A stretch of DNA of 64,000 nt. Origin: Firmicutes bacterium UBA4795. Its GTDB lineage: Bacteria; Bacillota; Desulfotomaculia; Desulfotomaculales; Nap2-2B. Where the stretch lies: contig DHGP01000028.1 of the NCBI GenBank assembly GCA_002402825.1, positions 62,001 to 126,000 on the forward strand, given 5' to 3'. Within the stretch, counting starts at the first letter, position 1; each line of letters starts with the position of its first letter. The notes beneath the pieces are model-generated. The model did not search any database. It was not told where the DNA came from and saw nothing but the letters and a program-made list of their open reading frames with translations. A program made the position numbers and the translations under genes. This document shows positions 35,135 to 44,022 of this stretch, in pieces.

Positions 35135-36247
35135 TTATCTTCTTACGCCAGGTGGTAATTCCATTCCTTCGCTTTTCAATACTTCGAAGGGAGAAAACGG
35201 AGGATTAACATGTAGGCTAAGTGCATTTTCCCGAAAAACTTTTTTCTTGGTTTCTTCTGTCCAGACATCCGGCATTATTTTGTTAAAAGTGTTAAACCAC
35301 TGGGCCATCCCTACAAACGGGTAATCAGTGCCAAAAATAATTTTATTCTGATAAAAAGGGGTATTGGCGGCTTGAATTAAACCCTGGGGAATAATACGGG
35401 GTGAGGCTCCGGAAAGGTCAAGATAAACATTAGGATGACGAAAAACTACCGACATAGCTTGTTCATACCAACCCCCAATGCCAAAATGTAAAAGTACGAG
35501 TTTTAGCGTCGGAAAATCTACCGCTACATCATCATAATAAATAGGCATGGTATGTTTAATTTTAGTAAAGTATAAACCAGTTGTTCCAGAGTGACTTTGT
35601 ACCGGCACTCCTAATTCAACACATTTTTCATAAATGGGATAAAAGTACTTTTCATCATTGGGAAATATCCCTACGGCGGAAGGATGAAATTTCATCCCTT
35701 TGAACTTTAGTTCTTTAACGCACCTTTCCGTTTCTTCTACCGCATCCGGGCGCCTGGGATCGACCGAGCCATAACCTATTAAACGATTGGGATATTGCTG
35801 TACCATACGGGCAATGTCGTCATTAGTAAGAGCTTTAGCTTTAAAGGCCCAGTGGTCACTAGCCGAAGTATCCAGGGTCATTATTACGGCTTTTTCAATA
35901 TTGGCTTCGTCCATGTGTTTAATTAAGTCATCAATGTCTTGGGGTACGCTCTCCATTTTTAAGCGAAAATGTCTTGCCGCCATAAAAAGAGAAGGGTTTT
36001 TCTTTATTTCGGAAACAAAAAAGGGATGGGCGTGATAGTCTATAGCCGGCAAGGGAGCATACGAGATGGTTTCTTTTTTAATTTTTTCCACTTCCTGATG
36101 ATATTGGCTTACTTTTTCTAGTTGGTTAAGTTGCTTGTATATTCCCAAAGCTTCTTGGAATAACCGGTATGCTTCAGCATAATATTTAGCCGTTAATGCT
36201 TTTTGCGCTTCAAGGATTAAACTTTCGGCTTTATTCTCCAGTTCCAT
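35135..36247 (-). CDS. Amidohydrolase-2 family protein with TPR/MIT-like N-terminus
   Basis: 370 residues. Residues 1-60 form two charged helices (AESLILEAQKALTAKYYAEA) like a TPR/MIT hairpin; the rest is an amidohydrolase TIM barrel with DYHAHPFF (metal HxH), GMKFHPSAVG, VPVQSHSGT and FGTDYPFVG. The family includes ACMSD-type decarboxylases and hydratases. A metal-dependent hydrolase or decarboxylase within the CoA-ester pathway is inferred; the helical fusion is unusual to me. Confidence 0.8.
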   Translation of the reverse strand: MELENKAESLILEAQKALTAKYYAEAYRLFQEALGIYKQLNQLEKVSQYHQEVEKIKKETISYAPLPAIDYHAHPFFVSEIKKNPSLFMAARHFRLKMESVPQDIDDLIKHMDEANIEKAVIMTLDTSASDHWAFKAKALTNDDIARMVQQYPNRLIGYGSVDPRRPDAVEETERCVKELKFKGMKFHPSAVGIFPNDEKYFYPIYEKCVELGVPVQSHSGTTGLYFTKIKHTMPIYYDDVAVDFPTLKLVLLHFGIGGWYEQAMSVVFRHPNVYLDLSGASPRIIPQGLIQAANTPFYQNKIIFGTDYPFVGMAQWFNTFNKIMPDVWTEETKKKVFRENALSLHVNPPFSPFEVLKSEGMELPPGVRR

Positions 36248-36280
36248 TTTAATACCCTCCCTTGGAAATAATTTTAATTT

Positions 36281-38068
36281 TTAGAGTTTAAGAAAATAAT
36301 GTTGGGGATCAAAAATACGCAACCCCATTATTTCCTCTTTTGTTGGTGGTGAAAACATTTGGATATCAGATTTGATTTTTAAGTCCCAGCTACATTGTCC
36401 GGTAATTTTATTAATGCTTTCCTGAATTGAGGAAGATTTTTTATCTGGCAGACAGGCAATTAAGGTAAATTCTTCTTCACCGGGTAATTTTTCAAAAATA
36501 CCTAAGTCTGAAACAAGGGTTTTTACTTTTTTTCCTGGTGAAGTAACGTAAGAAACTTTTTCTAAAAATCTTGTTTTATGTTGCGTTCCTATGGCCAATA
36601 TTTCCTGGGCACTGCTGGCAATGTCGTTTGCTCCACCAGAACCAGCAATATAGGTCTGACCTGGAATTTTGGTGGTGTTAATATTTCCGTATTTGTCTAC
36701 TTCGCCAATACCAATTACCCCAATACACTGGTTGTTAGCTCCGCCCATGTATATACCCATAACGTGATGACTATCAGTTAGCGCTTTGCAAGTGTAAAAG
36801 TTTCTTTGGTTAAAAAGAGCCGGGTCAAAAGGCCGTGGATTATAACCGTAAAGGCCCACTTCAGCCATTAAAGCTATTTCGTACCCTTCATTTTTTAAGC
36901 CATAATAACCAAGCCAGGCACTTAAATTGGCAATCCCTGCCCCGGCTAGTATTGTATGGTAATTCTTAGCTTTAATTTTCTCTCTTATTTTTCTTGCTCC
37001 GGCAACCAGTGTCATTTCTAAAGGGGTATATGGTTTGGAAGTAGCATTTTCCAAAGAGAAGCTAAAATCATAACCCCAGGCATCAGAATGACTCTTGCCT
37101 TTAAGGGCCAAAATTCTTTCTGGGCCTAATTTTTTTAAATAAGCTTCGTGGTTCTGGCAGGACAAAACCCACTTGTTTACCCATTTATCGAAATTTTCTG
37201 GACTTTTAGCCGCTAACCTTGCTTCATTTACAAATTCGTAGTCTTCCGCATAGCCTGGAAAATCAGGTAAACCAATATTGGTTAGGCCGGCCGGATGGGC
37301 GCCAAAAGGTACTTCACACACACACCTTACATAGTCCCCGGGTAGGGCTACTAGGTGAGCATTTTTTCTTATGTAGTCTGTATCTACAATTTTTTCTACG
37401 GTTACAATAGCTCCGTTTTTGCTGGCCATGGCTCCGTATGTATTTTCCGCCAGGGGTGGGAGTATGATAGTATTGCCGTAACAATCAGCGACCCAGCCAT
37501 GTACAATACTTAAATCGGGGTAAAGAGCCGCCATTATCCCAATTTTTTCACCAGAGCCAAAGGGGTCCTCGCCCACTAAAAACGACCCTTTATTTTCTTC
37601 GGCCATACTGCTCCCAATTATTGACTTAGTAGTGGTCATTGGAAGACCCATGGCTGCGGCTTTAAGGCGTAAAGGCAGGGTTAGAATGGTCCAGTTTTCT
37701 ATTTCAACCTGGTTACTTAAATAAGCCCGTTGGTAAACTCCGTTAGGGGCAGGCGTAAAATACGGATCGCCACAATAGGTGGTAATAAGCTTTTTTACTA
37801 GCCCTGCGTGAACAAGTGCCGCCTGAGGATGGTTCATTGAAATACCAATAAGTGTAAACTCAGGTTTTGTGCCCCAAAACTGACGGACAATCTCAAATAT
37901 AGCAGCGGTAGGCCACCTTACCCCCGTTTGGGTTATGTGAATTGCCATTCTGGGTTTAATATATTTTTTTACAGCCTCTTTTAAAGAACAAACTTTATTA
38001 CGTCCTTCACTTTTAGGAAAGGTAAATCTCTTTTTTACCGTTGAGTAAAATTCTTCATTATTTTCCAT
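36281..38068 (-). CDS. Fused family I CoA-transferase (glutaconate CoA-transferase-like)
   Basis: 595 residues combining alpha and beta halves. The alpha half has MAIHITQTGVRWPTAAIFEI, SIIGSSMAEENKGSFLVGEDPF and VHGWVADCYGNT; the beta half begins about residue 340 (PLEMTLVAGARKIREK) and carries the putative catalytic Glu in MAEVGLYGYNPRPFDP, followed by GSGGANDIASSAQE. Transfers CoA from a donor thioester to the pathway acid, cheaper than ATP-dependent activation. Between the amidohydrolase and SDR genes with short spacers. Confidence 0.82.
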   Translation of the reverse strand: MENNEEFYSTVKKRFTFPKSEGRNKVCSLKEAVKKYIKPRMAIHITQTGVRWPTAAIFEIVRQFWGTKPEFTLIGISMNHPQAALVHAGLVKKLITTYCGDPYFTPAPNGVYQRAYLSNQVEIENWTILTLPLRLKAAAMGLPMTTTKSIIGSSMAEENKGSFLVGEDPFGSGEKIGIMAALYPDLSIVHGWVADCYGNTIILPPLAENTYGAMASKNGAIVTVEKIVDTDYIRKNAHLVALPGDYVRCVCEVPFGAHPAGLTNIGLPDFPGYAEDYEFVNEARLAAKSPENFDKWVNKWVLSCQNHEAYLKKLGPERILALKGKSHSDAWGYDFSFSLENATSKPYTPLEMTLVAGARKIREKIKAKNYHTILAGAGIANLSAWLGYYGLKNEGYEIALMAEVGLYGYNPRPFDPALFNQRNFYTCKALTDSHHVMGIYMGGANNQCIGVIGIGEVDKYGNINTTKIPGQTYIAGSGGANDIASSAQEILAIGTQHKTRFLEKVSYVTSPGKKVKTLVSDLGIFEKLPGEEEFTLIACLPDKKSSSIQESINKITGQCSWDLKIKSDIQMFSPPTKEEIMGLRIFDPQHYFLKL

Positions 38069-38098
38069 TTTTATAAATACCTTAATTTTAAGATAATT

Positions 38099-38857
38099 TT
38101 AAAAAACAAAAAGGTCAGTTCCCCCGGATACAATGAGGGTGGTGCCGGTAATATATTTAGCTTTTTCTGAAGCCAGGAAAGCTACTGCATTGGCGATGTC
38201 TTCCGGTTCACCAGGTCGTTGCATGCTTACTATTTTACAAATCCGCTCCCGCATTTTTTCAGGAATAGCGTAATATGCATCAGTAGCTATAACTCCAGGC
38301 ACCACTGCGTTTGCGGTAATATTAGCCCTGGCTCCTTCTAGGGCAATGGTTTTGGTAAGGCCAATTATACCTGCTTTACTGGCCGAATAGCTACATTGAC
38401 CAAATCCACCTAAAATACCGGCCACGGAAGAAATACTTACGATCCGGCCCCACTTACGCTCTAGCATAGATTTAATTACCTGTTTTACACAGTAAAAAGC
38501 GCCGCTTAAGTTAATGGCAATTTCGTTTTGCCAGGCTTCGGGAGTCATATCCCGCACTTGGGCTGTGTTAGTGGTAATAGCAGCATTGTTAACTAGAATG
38601 TCAACAGGACCTAATTCTTTGGTTATAGAACTAAATGCTTCTACTACCTCGTTATAATTAGCAATATTTAACTTTACAGACACTGCTTTTAGCCCTTTAT
38701 TCTTTAGCTCGGTAGCTGTTTGGACAGCTCCTTCCACATTAACATCAGCAATGACTACCAATGCTCCTTCTTCGGCCATAACCGAAGCAATAGCCTTACC
38801 GATTCCTCTGGCCGAACCTGTTACTACCGCTACCTTTCCTTTTATTCCTAAATCCAC
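38099..38857 (-). CDS. Short-chain dehydrogenase/reductase (FabG-like)
   Basis: 252 residues. AVVTGSARGIGKAIA, NNAAI, catalytic IVSISSVAG Ser and YSASK Tyr/Lys, and the C-terminal TGTTLIVSGG. Second SDR of the block; together with the truncated dehydrogenase next door, it may now be the enzyme that oxidises the 3-hydroxyacyl-CoA. Confidence 0.9.
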   Translation of the reverse strand: MDLGIKGKVAVVTGSARGIGKAIASVMAEEGALVVIADVNVEGAVQTATELKNKGLKAVSVKLNIANYNEVVEAFSSITKELGPVDILVNNAAITTNTAQVRDMTPEAWQNEIAINLSGAFYCVKQVIKSMLERKWGRIVSISSVAGILGGFGQCSYSASKAGIIGLTKTIALEGARANITANAVVPGVIATDAYYAIPEKMRERICKIVSMQRPGEPEDIANAVAFLASEKAKYITGTTLIVSGGTDLFVF

Positions 38858-38881
38858 TTAATATCATCCTTTCTTTATTTT

Positions 38882-39577
38882 TTATTTGTCATATTTATAA
38901 AAACCACGGCCTGTTTTGCGGCCTAACCAACCTGCGGCTACATATTTACGTAATAATGGGCAGGGTCGGTATTTAGAGTCTCCCAAGCCCTTATAAAGAA
39001 TTTCAATTACGTATAAAGTGGTATCTAGTCCGATTAAATCAGCCAAAGCTAATGGACCCATGGGATGGTTCATGCCCAGTCTCATTACTGCGTCTACGGC
39101 TTCAGGGGTACCAATGCCCTCATATACACAATAAATAGCTTCATTAATCATAGGCATAAGTACGCGGTTAGACACAAATCCTGGGGAATCATTAACCACG
39201 ACGGGTGTTTTACCCATTTTTTCACTCATAGCTTTAATTACCTCATAAGTTTCATCAGAGGTAGCTAAACCCCGAATAACTTCTACTAATTGCATGACAG
39301 GAACAGGATTCATAAAGTGCATGCCAATAACTTTTTCCGGTCTTTTGGTAAAAACAGCTATTTCGGTAATGGTTAAAGTAGAAGTATTAGTCGCCAGAAT
39401 GGTATGGGGAGGGCAAACTTCATCAAGTTCTTTAAAGATTCTCCCTTTAATTTCCATATTTTCAATTGCTGCTTCAACTACCAGGTCAACATTTTTGGCC
39501 TCTTTTAAGCTTAAGGCTGGGATAATGTTTTTAAGGATAGTTTTTTTGCGGGCCTCATCCATCCGACCCTTTTTACA
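38882..39577 (-). pseudogene. hbd: 5'-truncated 3-hydroxyacyl-CoA dehydrogenase
   Basis: 226 residues from the first ATG. The preserved part is clear (LVVEAAIENMEIK, TNTSTLTITEIA, GMHFMNPVPVMQLVEVI, NHPMGPLALADLIGLDT, GWLGRKTGRGFYKYDK). Upstream, homology (KKGRMDEARKK) stops at a TGA about 15 nt before the ATG. The first ~53 residues, including the Rossmann GxGxMGxGIA NAD-binding motif, are absent, and only about 85 nt separate it from the next gene, too little to hold them. An inverted repeat (39590-39650) lies at the break. It cannot bind NAD normally, so it is probably inactive. Confidence 0.85.
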
Positions 39578-39588
39578 TCACGGCTAGC

Positions 39589-39650
39589 GAGGGTAAATAC
39601 AACATGCCCAAGTTATAATATTTTTAATTTCTTTGTTGTATTTACCCTCA
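39589..39650. repeat. Inverted repeat at the hbd breakpoint
   Basis: GAGGGTAAATACAAC and its exact complement GTTGTATTTACCCTC about 30 nt apart, between the truncated hbd and the OB-fold gene. Might be an element end or a transcription hairpin. Confidence 0.65.
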
Positions 39651-39662
39651 TTTATTTAAATT

Positions 39663-40103
39663 TTACATTAAGGAAAAGGTTATTGCCACCATCTCCGGTG
39701 TGAGTTTGCCATCTTTGCCAATCGGTCCACAGTATTTTACATTAGGAGGAGCTGGTTTACAGCCTATTTTAACCTTTTTTCCTATTATTTCATCCGTAAC
39801 TTTATCTGGGTCAACACCAACAAGATTTCCCACTAAATTAGGTCCTTCTTCTAGTTGAGCTAAAGCTACAATATAAGGTACTACGCCTTCAAAGCCCTCT
39901 GGGCTTACCCTTATAATTGTATAACTTTTTATTTCTGCTCTCCCTTTAAATTCCACCACTACCATATCCATACTGGCACACTCATTGCAGTTAATCTTTG
40001 GTGGGCAAGTATATGCACCGCAACTGTTACACTTAAATCCCATTAGTTTTCCGCTTTTCAAGGCTTCGTTAAATTCTTTATGAGGTAATTTATAGGTTAC
40101 CAT
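39663..40103 (-). CDS. Zn-ribbon/OB-fold (DUF35) thiolase partner, copy B
   Basis: 146 residues. Zinc ribbon KCNSCGAYTCPPKINCNEC (about 25-43) then the OB fold (IKSYTIIRVSPEGF). Twelve nt downstream of thiolase B, its presumed partner. Clearly paralogous to copy A at 42267-42671 (shared LMGFKCN/LLGLKCN start, EEGPxLxGNxVxVDPDK segment). Confidence 0.87.
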   Translation of the reverse strand: MVTYKLPHKEFNEALKSGKLMGFKCNSCGAYTCPPKINCNECASMDMVVVEFKGRAEIKSYTIIRVSPEGFEGVVPYIVALAQLEEGPNLVGNLVGVDPDKVTDEIIGKKVKIGCKPAPPNVKYCGPIGKDGKLTPEMVAITFSLM

Positions 40104-40115
40104 TTTTATCCTCCT

Positions 40116-41294
40116 TTAACCTTTAATTCCAAAAAGTATATTACAAATAACACCTGAATCTCCGCCTAAAGTATCAGTAAGGCCAATCTTTGCTCCCTCC
40201 ACCTGGGTGCCCCGCTCCACAAACTCTCCTCTTAATTGCTTAACTATTTCGTAAGCCTGGGCAGCGCCAGTAGCGCCAATGGGGTGACCCTTAGATTTAA
40301 GACCACCAGAAGGATTAATGGGAATCCGGCCGCCTATTTGGGTTTCGCCTTTTTCCACAGCTTCACTGGCAGTGCCAAAGTCAAAAAAGCCTAGGCATTC
40401 AGTAGCTACGATTTCAGCAATGGTAAAGCAGTCATGAACTTCTGCTACGTCTATATCTTTTGGTTCAATACCGGCCATGGCATAAGCTGTTTTTGCGGCA
40501 GCTACTCTAGACTCAATTAACGTAAAATCTTTTTGTCTATATAAAGGGGCTCCCGAGCCTTGACCTACCCCCAAGATATATACAGGTTTTTCCACCATTT
40601 TTTTAGCTTTTTCTTCGGTGGTTATTATAATTGCCGCTGCTCCGTCAGTAAAGGGGCAACAATCAAGAAGCTGTAAAGGTTCAGCAATCATTGGGCCGCT
40701 TAATACCTCTTCCACTGTAATTTCTTTACGGAACTGGGCTAAAGGATTTTTAGCCCCGTTTTTATGGTTCTTAACGGCTACCATAGCCATTCTCTCTTTA
40801 AGTTTAGATAAAGGAATGCCGTATTTTTTAGAATATAAACGACTTAATATAGCAAAGACACCTGGAAAGGTAAGACCTGTCATACCTTCATAATATTGTT
40901 CAGTAGCCATGTTAAAAGTTCTGGTAGCTAAAGGTGTACCCATTGCTAGTTCCCTTTCCGTACCTCCGGCTAAAACCACATCGTAAAAACCGCCCGCTAC
41001 AGCAACAAAAGCATCCCTGATGGCCATTGAAGCACTGGCACAGGCTCCTTCAAACCTTAAGGATGGTGTTCCCACAGAAAGACCTATTTCTCTAGCCGCG
41101 TAAGGAGCCATAAGGGCTTGGCCTTCTTCAAAATCACCAAAAACATTACCTAAATACAAACACTGAATATCACTCGGTTTAATATTTGACCCAATAATAG
41201 CTTCCATAGCGGCTTCGGCAAACATTTCGATACTAGATTTTTCCGACTTACCAAACTTTGTCATACCCACCCCGGCTACACATACTTTACGCAT
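40116..41294 (-). CDS. SCP-x-type thiolase, copy B
   Basis: 392 residues; Cys85 in FEGACASASMAIRDAF, AEVHDCFTIAEIVATE with a His, and GGLKSKGHPIGATGAAQ with the catalytic His. Starts MRKVCVAGVGMTKFGKSEKS, closely matching copy A (MRKVAIMGVGMTKFGPTEKS): a recent tandem duplication of a thiolase + OB-fold unit, with the enoyl-CoA hydratase gene now between the two units. Confidence 0.9.
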   Translation of the reverse strand: MRKVCVAGVGMTKFGKSEKSSIEMFAEAAMEAIIGSNIKPSDIQCLYLGNVFGDFEEGQALMAPYAAREIGLSVGTPSLRFEGACASASMAIRDAFVAVAGGFYDVVLAGGTERELAMGTPLATRTFNMATEQYYEGMTGLTFPGVFAILSRLYSKKYGIPLSKLKERMAMVAVKNHKNGAKNPLAQFRKEITVEEVLSGPMIAEPLQLLDCCPFTDGAAAIIITTEEKAKKMVEKPVYILGVGQGSGAPLYRQKDFTLIESRVAAAKTAYAMAGIEPKDIDVAEVHDCFTIAEIVATECLGFFDFGTASEAVEKGETQIGGRIPINPSGGLKSKGHPIGATGAAQAYEIVKQLRGEFVERGTQVEGAKIGLTDTLGGDSGVICNILFGIKG

Positions 41295-41330
41295 TAACTA
41301 TACCTCCCTCTCTAGTTTTTATTTTAAAGC

Positions 41331-42107
41331 CTAACGGTTGCGAAATTGAGGTTTGCGTTTTTCCATAAATGCCTTTGTTCCTTCGTGCATATCTTCCGTA
41401 GAAAACAGCATCCCAAAACCTCGAGATTCGTATTTTAACGCTGAAGGTAATTCTAACCCCATCCCAGTATTTACTAAATCTTTTATGGTCGCTAAAGCCA
41501 AACCTGGCTTACTAGCAAACTCTGCGGCTATTTTTGTAGCTTCATTTAACACCTCCCCTTCAGGCACAACTTTTTGAACCAAGCCTATTTGATATGCTTC
41601 GTTAGCGCTTATGGGCTGTCCTGAGAAAAGCATCCATTTAGCCCAGCCAGAATTAACTAAGCGTGGCAGACGTTGGGTCCCACCTGCTCCTGGTAAAAGC
41701 CCTAAATTAATTTCTGGAACACCAAGTCTTGCCTTTTCTGAGGCAAGGCGTACATCACAGCTTAAAGCCAATTCAAGACAGCCGCCTAAGGCAATACCTC
41801 CAATGGCGGCAATGACCGGCTTGGGAAGATTTTCGATTTCAAGAAAAAGGTTATGTATATCTCTTGAATAAAGGTAACTGTCAAATACGCTTAGTTGACT
41901 TATTTCATCAATATCTGCCCCTGCGCCAAAAACCTTTTCTCCTCCGGTAATAATAACCGTTTTAATTTCATTAGAATCATGGAATTTTTTTATGGCTGTG
42001 CCCATCTCGGCTACTACTTTCCGGTTTAATGCATTTAGCTTCTTAGGACGGTTAAGGGTTATTATTCCCACGGCTTCTTTTTGTTCTAACAAGATAGTTT
42101 CGTACAA
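41331..42107 (-). CDS. Enoyl-CoA hydratase/isomerase (crotonase family)
   Basis: 258 residues. Crotonase landmarks: ITLNRPKKLNALN, FGAGADIDEIS (oxyanion hole), IGGIALGGCLELALSCD, and GVPEINLGLLPGAGGTQRLPRLV including a Glu at the catalytic position. Hydrates the double bond made by the acyl-CoA dehydrogenase at 31.4-32.5 kb. Located between thiolase units A and B, after a terminator-like hairpin. Confidence 0.9.
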   Translation of the reverse strand: MYETILLEQKEAVGIITLNRPKKLNALNRKVVAEMGTAIKKFHDSNEIKTVIITGGEKVFGAGADIDEISQLSVFDSYLYSRDIHNLFLEIENLPKPVIAAIGGIALGGCLELALSCDVRLASEKARLGVPEINLGLLPGAGGTQRLPRLVNSGWAKWMLFSGQPISANEAYQIGLVQKVVPEGEVLNEATKIAAEFASKPGLALATIKDLVNTGMGLELPSALKYESRGFGMLFSTEDMHEGTKAFMEKRKPQFRNR

Positions 42108-42205
42108 TTTATTCCCCCCTCTTAAAATCGCTCTTTAAAATTATTCTTTAAAAAATTATTCTTTTAATATTCTAGCTTAACTTTAATTTTTCCTTCTTTA
42201 TTTCG

Positions 42206-42243
42206 AAAAAATAACCACGGTAGGCTCTACCCTGGTTATTTTT
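42206..42243 (-). terminator. Terminator/attenuator after the thiolase A unit
   Basis: AAAAATAACCA-C-GGTAG pairs with CTACC-C-TGGTTATTTTT (one internal mismatch). Minus-strand T-run follows. It would reduce readthrough from thiolase A/OB-A into the enoyl-CoA hydratase. Confidence 0.75.
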
Positions 42244-42266
42244 CAAATTATTAATAAAAAAATTTA

Positions 42267-42671
42267 TTATTCAGCGATAGTAAAAGCCGGCGTTACCCCT
42301 TCGTCAGGCGTATAGTTCATTTTAGGAAGGACCTTTGCTCCTACCGTAACCTTTTTACCAATTATATTATCCATCTTAGCTTTATCCGGATCAACATTAA
42401 CAATATTACCCATTAACCATGGTCCTTCTTCTAGTTCTGCTATGGCCACAATATAAGGAGCGTCATAACCTTCTGGAGCAACTCTAATTACCGTGAAAGT
42501 TTTAATTACCCCTTTTCCGCTTAAGGTAACTACTTCAGTATTTGTACTACCGCATTTATCACAGCATAATTTTGGCGGTGCGGTATAGCTACTACAATCA
42601 TTGCATTTTAACCCAAGTAACTTTCCTTCTTTAAGGGCTTCAAAATATTGTTTATAAGTTAATTTGTACAT
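42267..42671 (-). CDS. Zn-ribbon/OB-fold (DUF35) thiolase partner, copy A
   Basis: 134 residues. Zinc ribbon KCNDCSSYTAPPKLCCDKC, then the OB fold (IKTFTVIRVAPEGYDAPYIV). Partner of thiolase A, 17 nt upstream. Shorter at the C-terminus than copy B. Confidence 0.87.
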   Translation of the reverse strand: MYKLTYKQYFEALKEGKLLGLKCNDCSSYTAPPKLCCDKCGSTNTEVVTLSGKGVIKTFTVIRVAPEGYDAPYIVAIAELEEGPWLMGNIVNVDPDKAKMDNIIGKKVTVGAKVLPKMNYTPDEGVTPAFTIAE

Positions 42672-42688
42672 TATTAAACCCCCTATTT

Positions 42689-43855
42689 TTAGATTCCTAA
42701 AATAAGATTTACAATTGTGCCTGCATCGCCACCTAATGTATCGGTCATTCCTATCCTTGCGTTTTCAACTTGTCTTGCGCCGCACTCTCCTCTTAATTGT
42801 TTTACAATCTCGTATACCTGAGCTGCTCCAGTAGCTCCAACCGGGTGTCCTTTTGCCTTAAGACCTCCCGAGGGATTGATGGCTATTTTTCCTCCAATTT
42901 CTGTTTCGCCTTTTTCCACGGCTTCACTGGCCGTACCAAAATCATAAAATCCTAGATTTTCTAGTAAGACTATTTCGGCTATGGTAAAGCAATCGTGTAC
43001 TTCTGCCACGTTAATATCTTTAGGTCCTACGCCTGCCATTTTATAAGCCTGTTTTGCTGAAGCGATCCGGGAAGGCATTATGGTATAGTCTTTTTGCCTG
43101 CCCAAAGAGCCGGCGGAACCCTGACCGGTGCCAAGAATATATACTGGTTTTTCAACGTGTTTTTTAGCGATTTCGTCAGTGGTTATTACTATTGCGGCGG
43201 CTCCATCTGAAAAAGGACAGCAATCAAAAAGTTGGAGGGGGTCGGCCACGACAAAACTTTTTAATACTGTTTCTACGGTAATCTCTTTTTGAAATTGCGC
43301 TTTAGGATTTTTTGCGCCGTTTTTATGATTTTTAACCGCTACCATAGCCATTCTTTCTTTAAGCTTGGGTAAGGGAATATTATACTTGTCTGCGTATAGG
43401 TGAGCAAGCATGGCAAAAACACCAGGAAAAGTTAAACCACTAAATTCTTCGTATTTACTGTCAGTAGCCATAGCGAATGTACGTGTAGCCATTGATGTGC
43501 TTAAAGCCAAAGCTCTTTCTGTGCCGCCGGCAATAACAATGTCATAAGCACCGGAAGCCACCAGCAAAAAGGCATTTTTAATTGCTATCGAGGCAGAAGC
43601 ACATGCCCCCTCAAATCTCATGGCCGTTGTTTCTGGCGGTAGACCTATTTCATTAGCGCAAAAACTGGCCATATTTACTTGACCTTCTGCAAAATCCCCT
43701 AACCCGTTACCGAGAAATAATGCCTGGACGTTTTTTGGTTTAATGTTTGAAGTATTTATTGCATCCATGGCAGCTTCGGCAAACAATTCTACCTGACTTT
43801 TTTCAGTAGGACCAAATTTGGTCATTCCTACACCCATAATGGCAACTTTCCTCAT
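42689..43855 (-). CDS. SCP-x-type thiolase, copy A
   Basis: 388 residues; Cys85 in FEGACASASIAIKNAF, AEVHDCFTIAEIVLLE, GGLKAKGHPVGATGAAQ. First gene of the leftward catabolic block; AAGGAGG about 9 nt upstream. The minus-strand leader contains a weak TTCAAG-N17-TAATAA promoter candidate close to the gene. Confidence 0.9.
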   Translation of the reverse strand: MRKVAIMGVGMTKFGPTEKSQVELFAEAAMDAINTSNIKPKNVQALFLGNGLGDFAEGQVNMASFCANEIGLPPETTAMRFEGACASASIAIKNAFLLVASGAYDIVIAGGTERALALSTSMATRTFAMATDSKYEEFSGLTFPGVFAMLAHLYADKYNIPLPKLKERMAMVAVKNHKNGAKNPKAQFQKEITVETVLKSFVVADPLQLFDCCPFSDGAAAIVITTDEIAKKHVEKPVYILGTGQGSAGSLGRQKDYTIMPSRIASAKQAYKMAGVGPKDINVAEVHDCFTIAEIVLLENLGFYDFGTASEAVEKGETEIGGKIAINPSGGLKAKGHPVGATGAAQVYEIVKQLRGECGARQVENARIGMTDTLGGDAGTIVNLILGI

Positions 43856-44022
43856 AAATTACAATAACCTCCTTAAGTTTATATTATTACAAAAACAATT
43901 TAAATACTTGAAATAAAGAATTTCTTTAGTTATGACGAAATGTACTTACGTATAGTAATTATAATTCTACTTCTTGTATCTTTCTCCTTCTTTATATAAA
44001 AAATAATAAAAAATAATTTTTA

